A DNA stretch of 5,913 nt from Selenomonadaceae bacterium (GTDB lineage: Bacteria > Bacillota > Negativicutes > Selenomonadales > Selenomonadaceae). The position numbers and the translations under genes are program-made. The DNA is taken from positions 1 to 5,913 of the forward strand of contig JAFXOC010000010.1 of assembly GCA_017529085.1 (NCBI GenBank). Direction: 5' to 3'. Below the pieces are notes generated by a model that was not told where the DNA came from, did no database searches, and worked only from the letters and a program-made list of their open reading frames with translations. Shown here piece after piece: positions 4,857 through 5,913 of this stretch; position 1 is the stretch's first letter, and each line of letters begins with the position of its first letter.

Positions 4857-5913
4857 TCACACCATCATATTTAAAATCTCTTTCGTCTTTTCCTCCATCA
4901 ATTTTCTGTTTCCCCTAGACTCTACATTTAGCCTAATATCAGGTTCCGTGCCGGACTTTCGCAAATTAAAACGCCAATCCTTAAAATCTACCGAGATTCC
5001 GTCGACATCGTTGAAATCGCCTTTAGGCGCATATTTTTCCTTAACTTTTTCAAGCGTTTTATCGGGATCTTTCACTCTTCTGCTTATTTCGCCGCTTGCA
5101 GGATACGCTTCCTGACGATTTTTCATCAGTTTTGACAACGGCTCGTTCATTTCGCTCATAAGTTCAAGCGTCAAAAGCCAAGGAATCATCCCGCTGTCGC
5201 AATAGTAGAAGTCTCTGAAATAGTGATGCGAACTGAGCTCGCCGCCGTAAACCGCGTCAAGTTCCCTCATTTTATCTTTTATAAAGGCGTGACCGCTTCT
5301 GACCATCACGGGATTGCCGCCGTATTTTTTTACGGTTTCTATGGTGTTCCACGTAAGACGCGGATCGTATATTATGGTTGCGCCTTTTTCTTTTTTTAGA
5401 AAAGACTCCGCCAAAAATCCCACCATGTAATAGCCTTCGATAAACCCACCGTTTTCATCGAACAGAAAGCAACGGTCAAAATCCCCGTCCCAAGCGACTC
5501 CAACATCTGCACCGTATTTTTGCACAGCTTCTATGGTAGCGGCGCGATTTTCCTTCTTTAAGGGATTCGGTACGCCGTTCGGAAAAGAACCGTCCGGTTC
5601 TTCAAAAATCAACGTCATATTAAAGGGCAACTTTTCCTTAAGCGCACGAACCACGGCTCCCGCCGCGCCGTTTCCAATGTTTGCCACGATTTTATAAGGT
5701 TTTAACTTATCAATATCTACGTAAGACAGAATATGATTAATATAATCCGTCATCATGTTCAGCGGCTTTACGCAGCCGATATTATCAACTATCGCGGGCG
5801 GCTCTTTTAAAACTTCCGCGGCAAGCTCTTTTAAGCCGTTGTTTTCGGAGATGGGGCGAGAATTTTTCCGCACGAACTTCATTCCGTTGTACTCTTTGGG
5901 ATTATGGCTGGCA
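4857..5913 (-). CDS. manB: Phosphomannomutase, CpsG/ManB type (5' end outside window)
   Basis: It converts mannose-6-phosphate to mannose-1-phosphate in the cytoplasm for GDP-mannose and polysaccharide synthesis; some relatives also use glucose phosphates. The frame is open through 5912, and the codons before the Met at 5882 read ASHNPKEYNG, the phosphoserine loop of alpha-D-phosphohexomutases, with the active Ser at 5907-5909. So the Met is internal and the gene runs off the right edge. Further motifs are the metal loop DGDFDR (5472-5489), the sugar-specificity loop GELSSHHYF (5217-5243) and the C-terminal phosphate loop SGTEPDIRLNVESR (about 4918-4960). The sugar loop and the YCDSGMIPWL segment are like those of E. 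coli CpsG. About 352 of roughly 455 residues are visible, so only the N-terminal part is missing. It lies immediately upstream of mntA-hepT. Confidence 0.93.
   Translation of the reverse strand, partial: ASHNPKEYNGMKFVRKNSRPISENNGLKELAAEVLKEPPAIVDNIGCVKPLNMMTDYINHILSYVDIDKLKPYKIVANIGNGAAGAVVRALKEKLPFNMTLIFEEPDGSFPNGVPNPLKKENRAATIEAVQKYGADVGVAWDGDFDRCFLFDENGGFIEGYYMVGFLAESFLKKEKGATIIYDPRLTWNTIETVKKYGGNPVMVRSGHAFIKDKMRELDAVYGGELSSHHYFRDFYYCDSGMIPWLLTLELMSEMNEPLSKLMKNRQEAYPASGEISRRVKDPDKTLEKVKEKYAPKGDFNDVDGISVDFKDWRFNLRKSGTEPDIRLNVESRGNRKLMEEKTKEILNMMV

Overview
The window reads as a piece of a moderately AT-rich bacterial chromosome with typical Bacillota-like signals: strong GGAGG-type ribosome binding sites, TTG and GTG starts, U-rich intrinsic terminators, an AddA-type helicase-nuclease and a lipoprotein solute-binding protein. 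A clostridial or Negativicutes-type organism is my best guess, but the placement is an inference and weak. No rRNA, tRNA, CRISPR array, transposase, prophage gene or origin was seen.

Left part, plus strand (1-3450). The window opens inside addA, of which only the last third is present. It is followed by about 380 bases without a gene that hold a nest of GC-rich hairpins forming one large imperfect inverted repeat, then an AT-rich promoter region with a tandem 11-base repeat, a good sigma-70 promoter and a palindrome lying in its spacer. This promoter drives a 93-residue protein with two four-cysteine zinc modules. A strong intrinsic terminator follows, and only two bases after its U-tract begins the ribosome binding site of a solute-binding lipoprotein (family 3, amino-acid type). 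That gene is followed 21 bases later by a Fic-domain protein (predicted AMP-transferase) carrying its own inhibitory motif. The solute-binding protein has no permease or ATPase beside it.

Centre (3450-3543). A symmetrical A-run/stem/T-run hairpin works as a terminator in both directions and separates the plus-strand genes from the minus-strand genes that converge on it.

Right part, minus strand (3544-5913). Read in the direction of transcription, there is a 5'-truncated phosphomannomutase (CpsG/ManB type, cut by the window edge right at its active-site serine), then a tightly packed MntA-HepT (nucleotidyltransferase antitoxin / HEPN RNase toxin) pair overlapping by 14 bases, a 138-base gap, and a small HExxH zinc-metallopeptidase-like protein with two CxxC pairs. 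The metallopeptidase and mntA genes share an identical 16-base leader directly before their start codons.

The genes do not form one obvious pathway. The clearest functional unit is the MntA-HepT toxin-antitoxin module. The least explained parts are the solute-binding/Fic pair behind a terminator, the hairpin cluster after addA, and the small metallopeptidase.
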